A stretch of 64,000 nucleotides of DNA from JBEVOS01 sp044226655 (GCA_044226655.1 JBGAGO010000002.1:186001-250000); one strand, 5' to 3'; counted from the first letter of the stretch, positions 51,399-60,419 are shown. Numbers and translations are program-made. Notes: generated by a model from the sequence alone, not told the origin.

Positions 51399-52700
51399 TC
51401 AGCTCCAGAAACGGGATCGGCCGCCGCTCTCTTCGACGGGCATGACGCGGGGTTGTTCGGTGACGGCGGGCAAGGACTCAATGGCCTTGGCCGCCGCGTC
51501 GATCGCTGCGCGCGCACACGCTTGCGTCGTCAGCACGATCGGCACGGTGGGTGTTTCATAACCGGGCATTTGCAGGAAGCTCTCGATCGAGACGCTTTCG
51601 CGGCCCAGGCGCTCGGCCACATCGGCGATCACGCCCGGCTTATCTTCAACGATGAGCCGCATGTAATAGCGCCCGCGCTCGGGCGGGCTGGCGCGCGCGG
51701 CGGCGGCGAGTTCCGCCACAGGCCGGCCGAAGGCGTAGCCCGCGCGTCCGTGCAGAATGTCGAGCAGGTCGGAGGCGACAGCCGCCGCCGTGGGGCCAGC
51801 GCCCGCGCCGCGGCCGGTGAAGGTGAGTTGGCCGGTCGGCTCGGCATCGACCACGACGGCGTTCAAGGTCGATGAGATGTTCGCCAGCGGATGATCGAAC
51901 GCCACCAGGCAGGGCCGCACATTCATCACGATCGCCTCGCCGATGCGTTCGGCCTTGGCGATCAGCTTCACGCGATAGCCAAGCCGGCCCGCGAGGCGGA
52001 TGTCGTGCAGCGTGACGTTCTCAACGCCTTCGATCTTCACATGCTCATAGTCGGGCTTGGCTCCATAGGCGATGGCGGCCAGCAAAGTGATCTTGTGCGC
52101 GGCGTCGAAGCCGCCGACATCGGTCGTCGGATCGGCCTCGGCATAGCCAAGGCGCTGCGCATCGGCGAGCACGTCGGCGAAGGCGCGGCCCGAGCTTTCC
52201 ATCTCCGTCAGCAGATAATTGCAGGTGCCGTTCAGAATGCCGGCGATGGCGCGCACATCCGTGCTGGCGAGGCTTTCGCGCAGCGCGCGCACGATCGGCA
52301 CGCCGCCGGCCACCGCCGCCTCGAAGGCGAGCTTGCCGCCATGCGCTTCGCTCAACGCAGCGAGTTCGGCGCCATGGATCGCGAGCAACGCCTTATTGCC
52401 GGTGACGACATGGGCGCCGCGCTTCAGCGCCACTTCGACGGCTTTCTTCGCAGGCCCGTCCGAGCCGCCGATCAGTTCGACCACGACATCGATGTTCGGA
52501 TCGGCGGCGAGATCGACGGGATCGTCGAACCATTCATAACTGGAAATATCGACGTCGCGCTTGCGCGTGCGATTGCGGGCCGAGACCGCGACCACTTTCA
52601 GCGCGCCGGCGCCGACTTTCGGCGACGCGCCTTCCAGCAGCGCGATCAAACCGCCGCCGACCGTGCCGACGCCGGCCACGCCGATGCGCAGCGGCTTCAT
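51399..52700 (-). CDS. hom: Homoserine dehydrogenase
   Basis: Hom (433 residues) reduces aspartate semialdehyde to homoserine on the way to threonine and methionine. It has the Rossmann motif GVAGVGTVGGGL at the N terminus, the catalytic-domain segments GGVPIVRALRESLA and GILNGTCNYLL, and a C-terminal ACT domain (about residues 350-430, RYYMRLIVEDKPGVIADVAERL) that usually senses threonine. It lies between an aminotransferase gene and glpX. Confidence 0.97.
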   Translation of the reverse strand: MKPLRIGVAGVGTVGGGLIALLEGASPKVGAGALKVVAVSARNRTRKRDVDISSYEWFDDPVDLAADPNIDVVVELIGGSDGPAKKAVEVALKRGAHVVTGNKALLAIHGAELAALSEAHGGKLAFEAAVAGGVPIVRALRESLASTDVRAIAGILNGTCNYLLTEMESSGRAFADVLADAQRLGYAEADPTTDVGGFDAAHKITLLAAIAYGAKPDYEHVKIEGVENVTLHDIRLAGRLGYRVKLIAKAERIGEAIVMNVRPCLVAFDHPLANISSTLNAVVVDAEPTGQLTFTGRGAGAGPTAAAVASDLLDILHGRAGYAFGRPVAELAAAARASPPERGRYYMRLIVEDKPGVIADVAERLGRESVSIESFLQMPGYETPTVPIVLTTQACARAAIDAAAKAIESLPAVTEQPRVMPVEESGGRSRFWS

Positions 52701-52737
52701 TGCGGCTTATCCTGGCGCTCTGCCCCCCGCATCGCGC

Positions 52738-53946
52738 CTACTCCGCCGCCGTCGCGCTCGGCGCGACATTGCTTTGCAGGAATTTTCGCAGATTGCGCGC
52801 GGCCTGGCGGATGCGCTGTTCGTTCTCGACAAGGCCAATGCGGATATAGCCGTCGCCATACTCGCCGAAGCCGAGGCCGGGCGCGACCGCGATCTCGGCC
52901 TCCTCCATCAGCCGCTTCGAAAATTCCACGCTGCCGAGCTGGCGGAATTTCTCCGGCAGCGGCGCCCAGGCGAACATCGAGGCGCGCGGCGAAGGAATTT
53001 CCCAGCCGGCCTTGCCGAAGCTTTCCACCAGCACGTCGCGGCGCGCCTTGTAGGTCTGGCGCATCTCCTCGACGCAATCCTGCGGCCCGTTGAGCGCCGC
53101 GGCGGCGGCCACCTGGATCGGCGTATAGGCGCCGTAATCGAGATAGGATTTCACCCGGCCAAGCGCCGCGATCAGCCGCTCATTGCCGAGCGCGAAGCCG
53201 ACGCGGAAGCCCGCCATGGAATAGGTTTTCGAGAGCGTGTTCACCTCGACGCACACATCCGTCGCGCCCGGAACCTGCAGCGCGGAGGGCGGCGGATCGC
53301 CGTCGAAATAGACCTCCGAATAGGCCATGTCGGACAGCACGAACATGTCGTGCTTCTTCGCGAACGCGATGGCCTCCTTGTAGAATTCGAGATCGGCGGT
53401 CTGCGCCGTCGGATTGGCGGGATAGCACACGATCATGGCGATCGGCGGCGGCGTCGAATGGCGCACGGCGCGGCCAAGCCCGCTCAGATATTGCTCCGGC
53501 GAATGGGCTTCGACGCTGCGCACCACGCCGCCCGCCATGATGAAGCCGAAGGCGTGGATCGGATAGGACGGGTTGGGCGCGATCACCACATCACCCGGCG
53601 CCGTGATGGCCTGCGCGAGATTGGCGAAGCCTTCCTTCGATCCCAGCGTGGTGATGACCTGGGTATCGGGATTGAGCTTAACGCCGAAACGGCGGTCGTA
53701 ATAGCCAGCCATCGCCTTGCGCAGACCGGGAATGCCGCGCGAGGCCGAATAGCGATTGGTGCGCGGCGCGCGCGCGCTCTCGCACAGCTTGTCGATGATG
53801 TGGGGCGGCACCGGCAGGTCCGGATTGCCCATGCCGAAATCGATGATGTCCACGCCCTTGGCGCGCAGCCGCGCTTTGACCTTGTTGACCTCCTCGAACA
53901 CGTAGGGAGGCAGGCGGCGGATTTTATAGAAGTCTGACTGGCTCAT
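52738..53946 (-). CDS. Class I/II aminotransferase (AlaC / LL-diaminopimelate aminotransferase-like)
   Basis: A 402-residue PLP-dependent fold-type I enzyme. The Schiff-base lysine is K240 (NTLSKTYSMAGFRVG), with YPANPTAQ and the SDMAYSEVYFD motif before it. The N-terminal FGMGNPDLPVPPHI is typical of the AlaC/diaminopimelate aminotransferase branch. Its place before hom suggests a role in amino-acid synthesis from aspartate or pyruvate; the exact substrate is not readable. Confidence 0.92.
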   Translation of the reverse strand: MSQSDFYKIRRLPPYVFEEVNKVKARLRAKGVDIIDFGMGNPDLPVPPHIIDKLCESARAPRTNRYSASRGIPGLRKAMAGYYDRRFGVKLNPDTQVITTLGSKEGFANLAQAITAPGDVVIAPNPSYPIHAFGFIMAGGVVRSVEAHSPEQYLSGLGRAVRHSTPPPIAMIVCYPANPTAQTADLEFYKEAIAFAKKHDMFVLSDMAYSEVYFDGDPPPSALQVPGATDVCVEVNTLSKTYSMAGFRVGFALGNERLIAALGRVKSYLDYGAYTPIQVAAAAALNGPQDCVEEMRQTYKARRDVLVESFGKAGWEIPSPRASMFAWAPLPEKFRQLGSVEFSKRLMEEAEIAVAPGLGFGEYGDGYIRIGLVENEQRIRQAARNLRKFLQSNVAPSATAAE

Positions 53947-54001
53947 GGGACGGTGCGAAATGTTCGGAAGGGGCGGCGCGACGGGCGTGCGCCGCGGTCG
54001 A

Positions 54002-54328
54002 TCAATATTGGCTGGCGGAGTGCGCGAGGGCGGCGCGGGCCTCGGCCTCTGCGGCCTCGGCGCTTTGCGCGTCGGCCGGGGTCGCGGCGCTCCGGGGATC
54101 GGCCTTCAGCGCGGCTTCGGCGGCGCTGATATCGGCCTCGACCGCGGCCCAATGGGCCGGATCCGTGACCGCATCGGTCCCCTCCGGGATGCCGCGCAGG
54201 GAAGGCGCGCCCTGGGCGTCGAGCTCCTGTTTGCGCTGGTCGAACCAGGCGGGCGTCTCGGCACGCGATCCGGCGCAGGCCGTCACCACGACCGAGGCGA
54301 GAACGACGCTGCAAATCGCGCGAATCAC
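54002..54328 (-). CDS. Small predicted lipoprotein
   Basis: A 108-residue protein with a lipoprotein signal (lipobox VTAC, Cys18) and a mature part rich in Ala and acidic residues, with a helical region (AAVEADISAAEAALKA) that could coil. A GTG at 54328 preceded by AAGGAG at the right distance fixes the start; an ATG nine codons upstream would break the signal. It is transcribed toward the aminotransferase gene, 55 bases away. The function is unknown. Confidence 0.7.
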   Translation of the reverse strand: MIRAICSVVLASVVVTACAGSRAETPAWFDQRKQELDAQGAPSLRGIPEGTDAVTDPAHWAAVEADISAAEAALKADPRSAATPADAQSAEAAEAEARAALAHSASQY

Positions 54329-54428
54329 GGACGCTCCTTCATGCCCTGCCGGCATGCTCCCCAAGGGCCTAGCCTCGTATACCAGACCGCGCCATTGTGC
54401 CACCAATTGACTCTGGGAAGGAAACGCC

Positions 54429-56405
54429 ATGAGCGGTTCGTCCGCCCCCGAAGGCGAAGCTGCGGCGCCGGCGGCCGATGCCGCAGCGCCCGAGAAGGCC
54501 GCGCGCAAACGCGCGCCGCGGAAGAAGGCCCCGGCCCCCGCGCCGGCGGAGCAGCCCCTGGCCGCCGCCGCGTCGACGCCCGCGCCCGCCCCAAGCGGCC
54601 CGCCCACCATCGCCGAGACGGTCATGTCCCAGACCGCCGACAGCCTGGTGGAGCTGTCGCGCAATCTCGGCGAAGCGATGACGCGCGCCAATCAGGTGTT
54701 CTCCACAGCCCTGATCGATCAATCGCGCCAGCCCGCGCCGAACAGCCCCGATCCGTTCGCCTTGGCGCCCGCGCTCAATTCGGTTTGGGCCAGCCTGGCG
54801 ACGCAGCCCGAAACCATGCGCGAGGCGCACGCCAAGCTCTGGGAAAAGTATTTCGAGATCTGGGCGCGCTACGCTCACGCCTCGCTCACCGGCGCGCCGA
54901 TGGCGGGCGAAGACAGCGCCGCGCGCGATAAGCGCTTCCGCGATCCGGAATGGCGCACCAATCCAAGCTTCGCCTTGCTGCGCGAGACCTATCTGGCGAC
55001 CTCCGATTTCCTCACCGGCCTTGTCAGCAAGGCCGAGGGCGTCAGCGACGACGACAAACGCAAGGCCGCGTTCTTCGTGAAGCAGGCGGTCGATGCGGCC
55101 TCGCCATCGAATTTCCTGATGACCAACCCGACGGCGCTGCGCGCGCTCATCGAAACGCGCGGCGAGAGTCTGCTGAAGGGGCTCAACAATTTCGCCGATG
55201 ATTTGAAGCGCGGCCACGGCATGCTCGCGATCAAGCAGACCGATCTCGACGCCTTCAAAGTGGGTGAGAATATCGCGACCGCGCCCGGCAAAGTCGTGTT
55301 CCGCAACCGGGTGTTCGAACTCATCCAATATGATCCAACGACAGAAACGGTGCGCGAAGCGCCGCTGCTGATCTTCCCGCCCTGGATCAACAAATTCTAC
55401 ATCATGGATCTTCAGCCGAAGAATTCCATGATCCGCTGGCTGGTGAACCAGGGCAACACGGTGTTCGTGGTCTCCTGGGTCAATCCCGATGAGAAGATGG
55501 CCTCGGCCACGTTCGAAGATTACATGCGCGAGGGCGTCTACGCGGCGGTCGACGCCGTCCAGAAGGCGACCGGCGTAGAGAAGATGAACACGGTCGGCTA
55601 TTGCATCGGCGGCACGCTGCTCGCGGCGACGCTCGCGCACATGGCCAAGAAGGGCGATGCGCGCATCCAAAGCGCCACCTTCTTCGCCAGCCAAAGCGAT
55701 TTCGAGCTGGCCGGCGATCTGCGCGTCTTCACCGACGACGCCGGCCTGCGCTATCTCGAAAACCGCATCGAGCAGCACGGCGGCATTCTCGATGCGCAAG
55801 CCATGGCCGACACGTTCAACTCGCTGCGCTCGAACGATCTGGTGTGGAACTACGTCGTCGACAATTACTATCTCGGCAACAATCCCCCGCCCTTCGACCT
55901 GCTCTACTGGAATGCAGACCAGACGCGCATGCCGAAGACGCTGCACATGTTCTATCTGCACCGCTTCTACAATGAGAACGCGTTCGCCAAGGGCGAGCTC
56001 ACGCTGCTCGGCGAGCATCTCTCGCTGCACGACGTGACGATCCCGGTCTATCTGCAGGCCGCGCGCGAAGACCACATCGCGCCGTTCCCGAGCGTCTATC
56101 GCACCGCGCTCCTGTTCGGCGGGCCGACGCGCTTCATGATGGCGGGCTCAGGCCATATCGCCGGCGTGATCAATCACCCCGACGCCAAGCGCTATCAGCA
56201 TTGGACGAACGACAAACTGCCGCCCAGCGTCGAGGATTGGCGTGCGGGCGCGGTCGAGCATCCAGGCTCGTGGTGGCCGGATTGGAACGCGTGGCTGGCG
56301 CCGATCTCCGGCCCGCAAGTCGAAGCGCGCCATCCGGGCGATCATGAATTGCAGCCGCTCTGCGATGCGCCGGGCGAATATGTAAAAGTGCGCTCCGAAG
56401 ATTAA
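54429..56405 (+). CDS. phaC: Class I poly(3-hydroxyalkanoate) synthase with long Ala/Lys/Pro head
   Basis: PhaC polymerises (R)-3-hydroxyacyl-CoA into storage polyester granules. The catalytic triad fits C392 (GYCIGGTL), D548 (REDHIAP) and H576 (SGHIAGVIN). The protein has 658 residues; the first ~65 are Ala/Pro-rich with a basic cluster (AARKRAPRKKAPAPAP), unlike the usual ~590-residue enzyme, and look disordered. AAGGAAA precedes the ATG. A DUF1993 gene follows after 23 bases. Confidence 0.95.
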   Translation: MSGSSAPEGEAAAPAADAAAPEKAARKRAPRKKAPAPAPAEQPLAAAASTPAPAPSGPPTIAETVMSQTADSLVELSRNLGEAMTRANQVFSTALIDQSRQPAPNSPDPFALAPALNSVWASLATQPETMREAHAKLWEKYFEIWARYAHASLTGAPMAGEDSAARDKRFRDPEWRTNPSFALLRETYLATSDFLTGLVSKAEGVSDDDKRKAAFFVKQAVDAASPSNFLMTNPTALRALIETRGESLLKGLNNFADDLKRGHGMLAIKQTDLDAFKVGENIATAPGKVVFRNRVFELIQYDPTTETVREAPLLIFPPWINKFYIMDLQPKNSMIRWLVNQGNTVFVVSWVNPDEKMASATFEDYMREGVYAAVDAVQKATGVEKMNTVGYCIGGTLLAATLAHMAKKGDARIQSATFFASQSDFELAGDLRVFTDDAGLRYLENRIEQHGGILDAQAMADTFNSLRSNDLVWNYVVDNYYLGNNPPPFDLLYWNADQTRMPKTLHMFYLHRFYNENAFAKGELTLLGEHLSLHDVTIPVYLQAAREDHIAPFPSVYRTALLFGGPTRFMMAGSGHIAGVINHPDAKRYQHWTNDKLPPSVEDWRAGAVEHPGSWWPDWNAWLAPISGPQVEARHPGDHELQPLCDAPGEYVKVRSED

Positions 56406-56428
56406 ACGGGGCCAAGGAGGACGAAGCG

Positions 56429-56950
56429 ATGGCGTTGACGTTTTACGAATCTTACGTGCCGAACTATCTGCAGACCCTGCAGGGCGTCTCCAATTTCATG
56501 GACCGCGGCCTGTCGCATTTCACCGACAACAACATCGATCCGTCCGACATCGTCGAAACGCGCCTGTTTCCGGACATGCTGCCCTTTCGCTTCCAAATCC
56601 TCTCGGTCGTGCACCATTCCGCGACGGCGTTGGCCTCGCTGAAGGACGGCATTTTCAAGCCGCCGGGCCAATCGCCGCCGCACAGCTATGCCGATCTGCA
56701 AAAGATCGTCGCCGACGCGCGCGAACGCATCGCAGCGATCAAGGCCGATGACGTCAACGCCTTCGAAGGCAAGGACATGGCGTTCCAGATCGGCGAGATG
56801 AAAATGCCGTTCACGGCCGAGGGTTTCATCGCCTCGTTCTCGCTGCCGAACTTCTATTTCCACGCCACCACGGCCTACGACATCCTGCGCACCAAGGGCG
56901 TCCCGCTCGGCAAGCGCGATTTCATGGGCACGCCGCGCATGAAGCACTGA
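56429..56950 (+). CDS. DUF1993 family protein
   Basis: A 173-residue soluble helical protein of the DUF1993 type (YVPNYLQTLQGVSNFMDRGLSHF, then LPNFYFHATTAYDILRTKGVPLGKRDFMG). The family has a four-helix DinB-like fold and no settled function. GGAGGA lies before the ATG. It is probably co-transcribed with phaC, which hints at a metabolic link but proves nothing. Confidence 0.88.
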   Translation: MALTFYESYVPNYLQTLQGVSNFMDRGLSHFTDNNIDPSDIVETRLFPDMLPFRFQILSVVHHSATALASLKDGIFKPPGQSPPHSYADLQKIVADARERIAAIKADDVNAFEGKDMAFQIGEMKMPFTAEGFIASFSLPNFYFHATTAYDILRTKGVPLGKRDFMGTPRMKH

Positions 56951-56958
56951 AACGCGGT

Positions 56959-56989
56959 CATCCTTCTCCCCCCAAGGGGGAGAAGGATG
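56959..56989. terminator. Perfect 14-bp hairpin between DUF1993 and argC
   Basis: Arms 56959-56972 (CATCCTTCTCCCCC) and 56976-56989 pair without mismatch around a three-base loop. It sits between convergent genes, where it could stop transcription from both sides, but there is no T-tract. The arm sequence TCTCCCCC/GGGGGAGAAGGAT also occurs at the leuA-permease junction, so it may be a repeated element. Confidence 0.6.
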
Positions 56990-56997
56990 CGCGACCG

Positions 56998-57945
56998 TTA
57001 AAGCCCCGCGCCTTCTTCGAGGCCCAGCGCCAGGTTGAGGTTCTGCACGGCCGCGCCGCTCGCGCCCTTGCCGAGATTGTCGAGCAGCGCGACCAGGCGC
57101 GCATGGCCGGTGGCGGGATTGCCGAACACGTAGAGTTTGAGCTCGTTGGTCCCGTTCAAGCCTTCCGGATCGAGCGTCTTCACCTGCGCGCTTTCTTCCT
57201 GTGAGGCGACGCGCACGAAGCGCTCGCCTTCGTAGAAGTGCGCCAGGGCGCCGTGCAGGCTCGCCAGGCTCGGCTTTTTCGGCAGCGCATGCAGATGAAG
57301 CGGCACCTCCACCAGCATGCCCTTGTAATAGCGCCCGACGCTGGGCGCGAACACCGGCGCGTGCGCGAGGCCGGCATGCGCCTGCATTTCCGGCACGTGC
57401 TTGTGCGCCAACGTCAGCGCATAAAGACGATAAGGAACGCTGATGTAGGTCGGATCGTCGCGGTTCTCGAACTCGGCGATCATGCTCTTGCCGCCGCCCG
57501 AATAGCCGGAGACGGCGTTGACGGTGAGCGGCCAATCGGCCGGCACGAGGCCCGCTTCCACCAGCGGCTTCACCAGCGCGATGAAGCCCGTCGGATAGCA
57601 GCCTGGATTGGAAATATGCCGCGCGTTCGCGATCGCCGCGCGCTGGCCCTTGCCCATCTCGGCGAAGCCATAGGTCCAGCCGCTCGCCGTGCGATGCGCA
57701 GTCGAGGCGTCGATCACGCGCACGTTCGGCTTTTCGATCAGCGCGACGGCTTCGCGCGCCGCCTCATCGGGCAGACACAGGATCACCGCGTCGGCCGCGT
57801 TCAGCAGGTCGCGCCGCGCGCCGGCATCCTTGCGCTTGTCCGCATCGATCGAGAGCAGGGTGAGATCGCGCCGGCCTTCGAGCCGTTCGCGGATTTGCAG
57901 GCCCGTCGTGCCCGCCTCGCCGTCGATGAAAACTCTCGGGGCCAT
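56998..57945 (-). CDS. argC: N-acetyl-gamma-glutamyl-phosphate reductase (short type)
   Basis: ArgC reduces N-acetylglutamyl phosphate in arginine synthesis. The 315-residue length and the start VFIDGEAGTTGLQIRERL match the short ArgC type. C116 in SNPGCYPTGF is the catalytic cysteine. The ATG at 57945 is preceded by GGAGG; an ATG four codons earlier contains part of that ribosome site and is rejected. Confidence 0.95.
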   Translation of the reverse strand: MAPRVFIDGEAGTTGLQIRERLEGRRDLTLLSIDADKRKDAGARRDLLNAADAVILCLPDEAAREAVALIEKPNVRVIDASTAHRTASGWTYGFAEMGKGQRAAIANARHISNPGCYPTGFIALVKPLVEAGLVPADWPLTVNAVSGYSGGGKSMIAEFENRDDPTYISVPYRLYALTLAHKHVPEMQAHAGLAHAPVFAPSVGRYYKGMLVEVPLHLHALPKKPSLASLHGALAHFYEGERFVRVASQEESAQVKTLDPEGLNGTNELKLYVFGNPATGHARLVALLDNLGKGASGAAVQNLNLALGLEEGAGL

Positions 57946-57969
57946 CACGCCCTCCATCACACCGCATAC

Positions 57970-58003
57970 AAAGAAAACGGGCGCTCCGTTGCCGAAGCGC
58001 CCG
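57970..58003 (-). terminator. Rho-independent terminator after rpsI
   Basis: On the minus strand, CGGGCGCT (58003-57996) and AGCGCCCG (57985-57978) pair over 8 bp around a ten-base loop, followed by TTTTCTTT. It ends the rplM-rpsI transcript and lies just before argC. Confidence 0.85.
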
Positions 58004-58027
58004 CCGAAATCCGTAAGGAAATCGCGT

Positions 58028-58513
58028 CTAACGCTTCGAGAATTGGAAGCTGCGTCGCGCCTTGGCGCGGCCGTACTTCTTACGCTCGACGACGCGGCTG
58101 TCACGCGTCAGGAAGCCGACATGCTTCAGCGCCGGGCGCAGGGTCGGTTCGAAATCCGCCAGCGCCTTGGAAATGCCGTGACGCACCGCGCCCGCCTGGC
58201 CCGACAGGCCCGAGCCCGACACCGTGCAGATGACGTCGAATTCGCCTTCGCGGTTGGCGACCTTGAAGGGCTGATCGATCATCATGCGCAGCACCGGGCG
58301 CGCAAAATAATCGTCCTTGGTCTTGCCGTTGACCGTGATCTTGCCCTTGCCCGGCTTCAGCCAGACGCGCGCAATGGCGTTCTTGCGCTTGCCGGTCGCG
58401 TAAGCGCGGCCGAACTCATCGACCTTGCGTTCGCGCAGCACGGCGATGTGGCCGCCGCCGGCATCCGGCGCATCCGTCTGCAGATCGCGGAGGCTTTCGA
58501 ACCCTTCGCTCAT
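58028..58513 (-). CDS. rpsI: 30S ribosomal protein S9
   Basis: S9 (161 residues) binds 16S rRNA, its C-terminal tail reaching the P-site tRNA. It shows ATGKRKNAIARVWLKPGKGK, GLSGQAGAVRHGISKAL and the basic end KKYGRAKARRSFQFSKR. A 30-residue N-terminal extension is common in alphaproteobacteria. The ATG overlaps the rplM stop by four bases. Confidence 0.98.
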   Translation of the reverse strand: MSEGFESLRDLQTDAPDAGGGHIAVLRERKVDEFGRAYATGKRKNAIARVWLKPGKGKITVNGKTKDDYFARPVLRMMIDQPFKVANREGEFDVICTVSGSGLSGQAGAVRHGISKALADFEPTLRPALKHVGFLTRDSRVVERKKYGRAKARRSFQFSKR

Positions 58514-58986
58514 GCGGCCCTCGTGTTCTTGCGGTTCATGCTCTTGAAATCGACCGTTTCGGGTTGCTGCGCTTCGTGCGGATGCGCCGGGCCCGCGTAG
58601 ACCCTCAGCTTGCCCAATTGCTTGCGCGCCAGCGGGCTTTCCTTCGGCAGCATGCGCTCGACCGCCTTTTCGATCACACGCTCGGGGTGCTTGCCGCCGA
58701 GGATCTTGCCGGCCGTGGTTTCCTTGATGCCGCCCGGGTAGCCGGTGTGGCGGTAATAGGTCTTGTCCTTGAGCTTCTTGCCCGTGAACACGACCTTGCC
58801 CGCGTTGATCACCACGACATGATCGCCGGTGTCGACGTGGGGCGTGAAATCCGCCTTGTGCTTGCCGCGCAGCCGAAGCGCGACATAGGAGGCCAGCCGG
58901 CCGACGATCGCGCCTTCAGCGTCGATCACGACCCATTTGTGCTCCGCTTCGGCTGGCTTGGCCGAGCGGGTTTGCGTGGTGCGCAT
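58510..58986 (-). CDS. rplM: 50S ribosomal protein L13
   Basis: L13 (158 residues) is an early-assembly large-subunit protein. Motifs are WVVIDAEGAIVGRLAS, GDHVVVINAGKVVFTGKK and HPERVIEKAVERMLPKESPL. The ATG at 58986 follows AGGGA and lies behind a strong promoter at 59013-59041; an ATG 15 codons upstream falls in the promoter and is excluded. Confidence 0.98.
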   Translation of the reverse strand: MRTTQTRSAKPAEAEHKWVVIDAEGAIVGRLASYVALRLRGKHKADFTPHVDTGDHVVVINAGKVVFTGKKLKDKTYYRHTGYPGGIKETTAGKILGGKHPERVIEKAVERMLPKESPLARKQLGKLRVYAGPAHPHEAQQPETVDFKSMNRKNTRAA

Positions 58987-59012
58987 GGAAGTCCCTGCGA
59001 AAAGAAGGCGCG

Positions 59013-59041
59013 CGGATAAAGCCGCAACCAAAACTTGTCAA
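59013..59041 (-). promoter_or_regulatory. Promoter of rplM-rpsI
   Basis: Minus strand TTGACA (59041-59036), a 17-base spacer and TATCCG (59018-59013), 26 bases before the rplM ATG. The -35 matches consensus exactly and contains the TGA stop of ctaA, so gene end and promoter overlap. Confidence 0.75.
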
Positions 59042-60138
59042 ACAGTCTCAGCTTTTACAGCAGAATCAATATCTTCTGGAGTGGTAATATTATACCTCAC
59101 GTCGATCGCGGTCCACAGGGCGGCCCCGATCGCCCATAGCGCCACGGCCCCGGCCTGGTGAAAGAGGGAGAGGCCGAGCGGCGCGCCGGTGAGGATGACG
59201 GTCACACCCAAAGCCGCCTGCGCCAGCGCGGTTCCGCCCAAAGCGAGGCCCAAAGTTCGGGCCAATCCCCTGCCCCGGCGGGCCGCGACGCCGGCGATAT
59301 GCAGCGCGAACAGCGCCACCACGTAGCCCATGGTGCGGTGGTTGAACTGGGTCGCCGCGTGGTTCTCGATCAAATTGCGGACGAACGGCGAGAGCTGCGC
59401 ATAGCTGCGCGGGAGCCAATCGCCGCCGATCTGGGGCCAATCCGAATAGGCCTTGCCCGCATCGGTGCCGGCCACGAAGGCGCCAAGCAGCAATTGCAGG
59501 AAGAGCGCGCCGAGGAAGACCGTGACGAGCCTGCGCGGGGCGCCGAGCGCGCTATCCCCGTGCGGCCAGCCGAACGCCTTCATCGCCAGATGGAGCGCGT
59601 AGCCTAGGATCAGGATCGCCATGCCGAGATGGATCGCGAGCCGGAGCGGGCTGACGTCGAGCCGCCCCTGCAGCCCGCTCCACACCATCCACCAGCCGAT
59701 CGCTCCTTGCAGACCGCCCATCGCGAACAGGATCAGCGTTTCGCGCAGCCGCCCGCGGAGGCGTCCCTGCAGCCAGAAGATGACGAAGGGCGCGGCGAAC
59801 AGCACGCCGATGGCGCGGCCCAGAAAGCGGTGCGCCCATTCCCACCAGTAGATGTACTGAAATTCGGCCAGCGACATGCCGAGGTTCTGCAGCCGGTATT
59901 CCGCGGTCTGCTGATAGAGGCCGAACACGCGCGCCCAATCGGCGTCGCTGAGCGGGGGGATCGCCCCGGAGATCGGACGCCATTCGGTGATCGAAAGGCC
60001 GCTATCGGTCAGGCGCGTGGCGCCGCCAACGAGGATCATCGCAACGACCGCCGCCGCGATCGCCAGCAGCCAGGTGCCGACAAGCGGCTCGCGCCGCGGG
60101 AGAATGGGGTCCGTCACGAGCGCCCTCTTACGCCTCAT
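59038..60138 (-). CDS. ctaA: Heme A synthase (CtaA/Cox15)
   Basis: CtaA oxidises the C8 methyl of heme O to give heme A for aa3-type cytochrome oxidase. The 366-residue protein has eight helices and the conserved His residues in WWEWAHRFLGR, RLAIHLGMAILI, FNHRTMGYVVA and FHQAGAVALW. The last ~19 residues (RYNITTPEDIDSAVKAETV) are encoded by strikingly AT-rich sequence, unlike everything around them. It is transcribed divergently from the DUF2842 gene. Confidence 0.94.
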   Translation of the reverse strand: MRRKRALVTDPILPRREPLVGTWLLAIAAAVVAMILVGGATRLTDSGLSITEWRPISGAIPPLSDADWARVFGLYQQTAEYRLQNLGMSLAEFQYIYWWEWAHRFLGRAIGVLFAAPFVIFWLQGRLRGRLRETLILFAMGGLQGAIGWWMVWSGLQGRLDVSPLRLAIHLGMAILILGYALHLAMKAFGWPHGDSALGAPRRLVTVFLGALFLQLLLGAFVAGTDAGKAYSDWPQIGGDWLPRSYAQLSPFVRNLIENHAATQFNHRTMGYVVALFALHIAGVAARRGRGLARTLGLALGGTALAQAALGVTVILTGAPLGLSLFHQAGAVALWAIGAALWTAIDVRYNITTPEDIDSAVKAETV

Positions 60139-60206
60139 TGCACAGCCGCGCGCCTGCGCCCTCTCGTCTCGCCCGTCCGATCGGAAAAGCGTGCTAAGCC
60201 GCAGCC

Positions 60207-60419
60207 ATGACCCAGCGCGCGCGCAAGGCCATCGGCTCCTTCGCCCTCATCGCCTACATGATCACGGCCATCGTGCTCATCCTGATCCTGGCCGAGCGCT
60301 TGCTGGCGGGCGCGCCCTGGTGGGGACAGCTGGCATTCTACGTGGTCGCGGGCGTGATCTGGATCGCGCCGCTGAAGCCGCTGTTCGCGTGGATGAACCG
60401 GCCCGACGCCGCGCGCTAA
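60207..60419 (+). CDS. DUF2842 family small membrane protein
   Basis: A 70-residue protein with two membrane helices (about 12-30 and 38-58) and the C-terminal IAPLKPLFAWMNRPD typical of DUF2842 in alphaproteobacteria. The function is unknown. Its TAA overlaps the TAG of the convergent MFS gene by two bases, so the two genes share their ends. Confidence 0.88.
   Translation: MTQRARKAIGSFALIAYMITAIVLILILAERLLAGAPWWGQLAFYVVAGVIWIAPLKPLFAWMNRPDAAR

Noticed and set aside
54340..54356. Palindrome CATGCC-N5-GGCATG between phaC and the small lipoprotein gene
   Set aside because: Six-base arms are expected by chance at this GC, and no second copy or known regulator site supports it.
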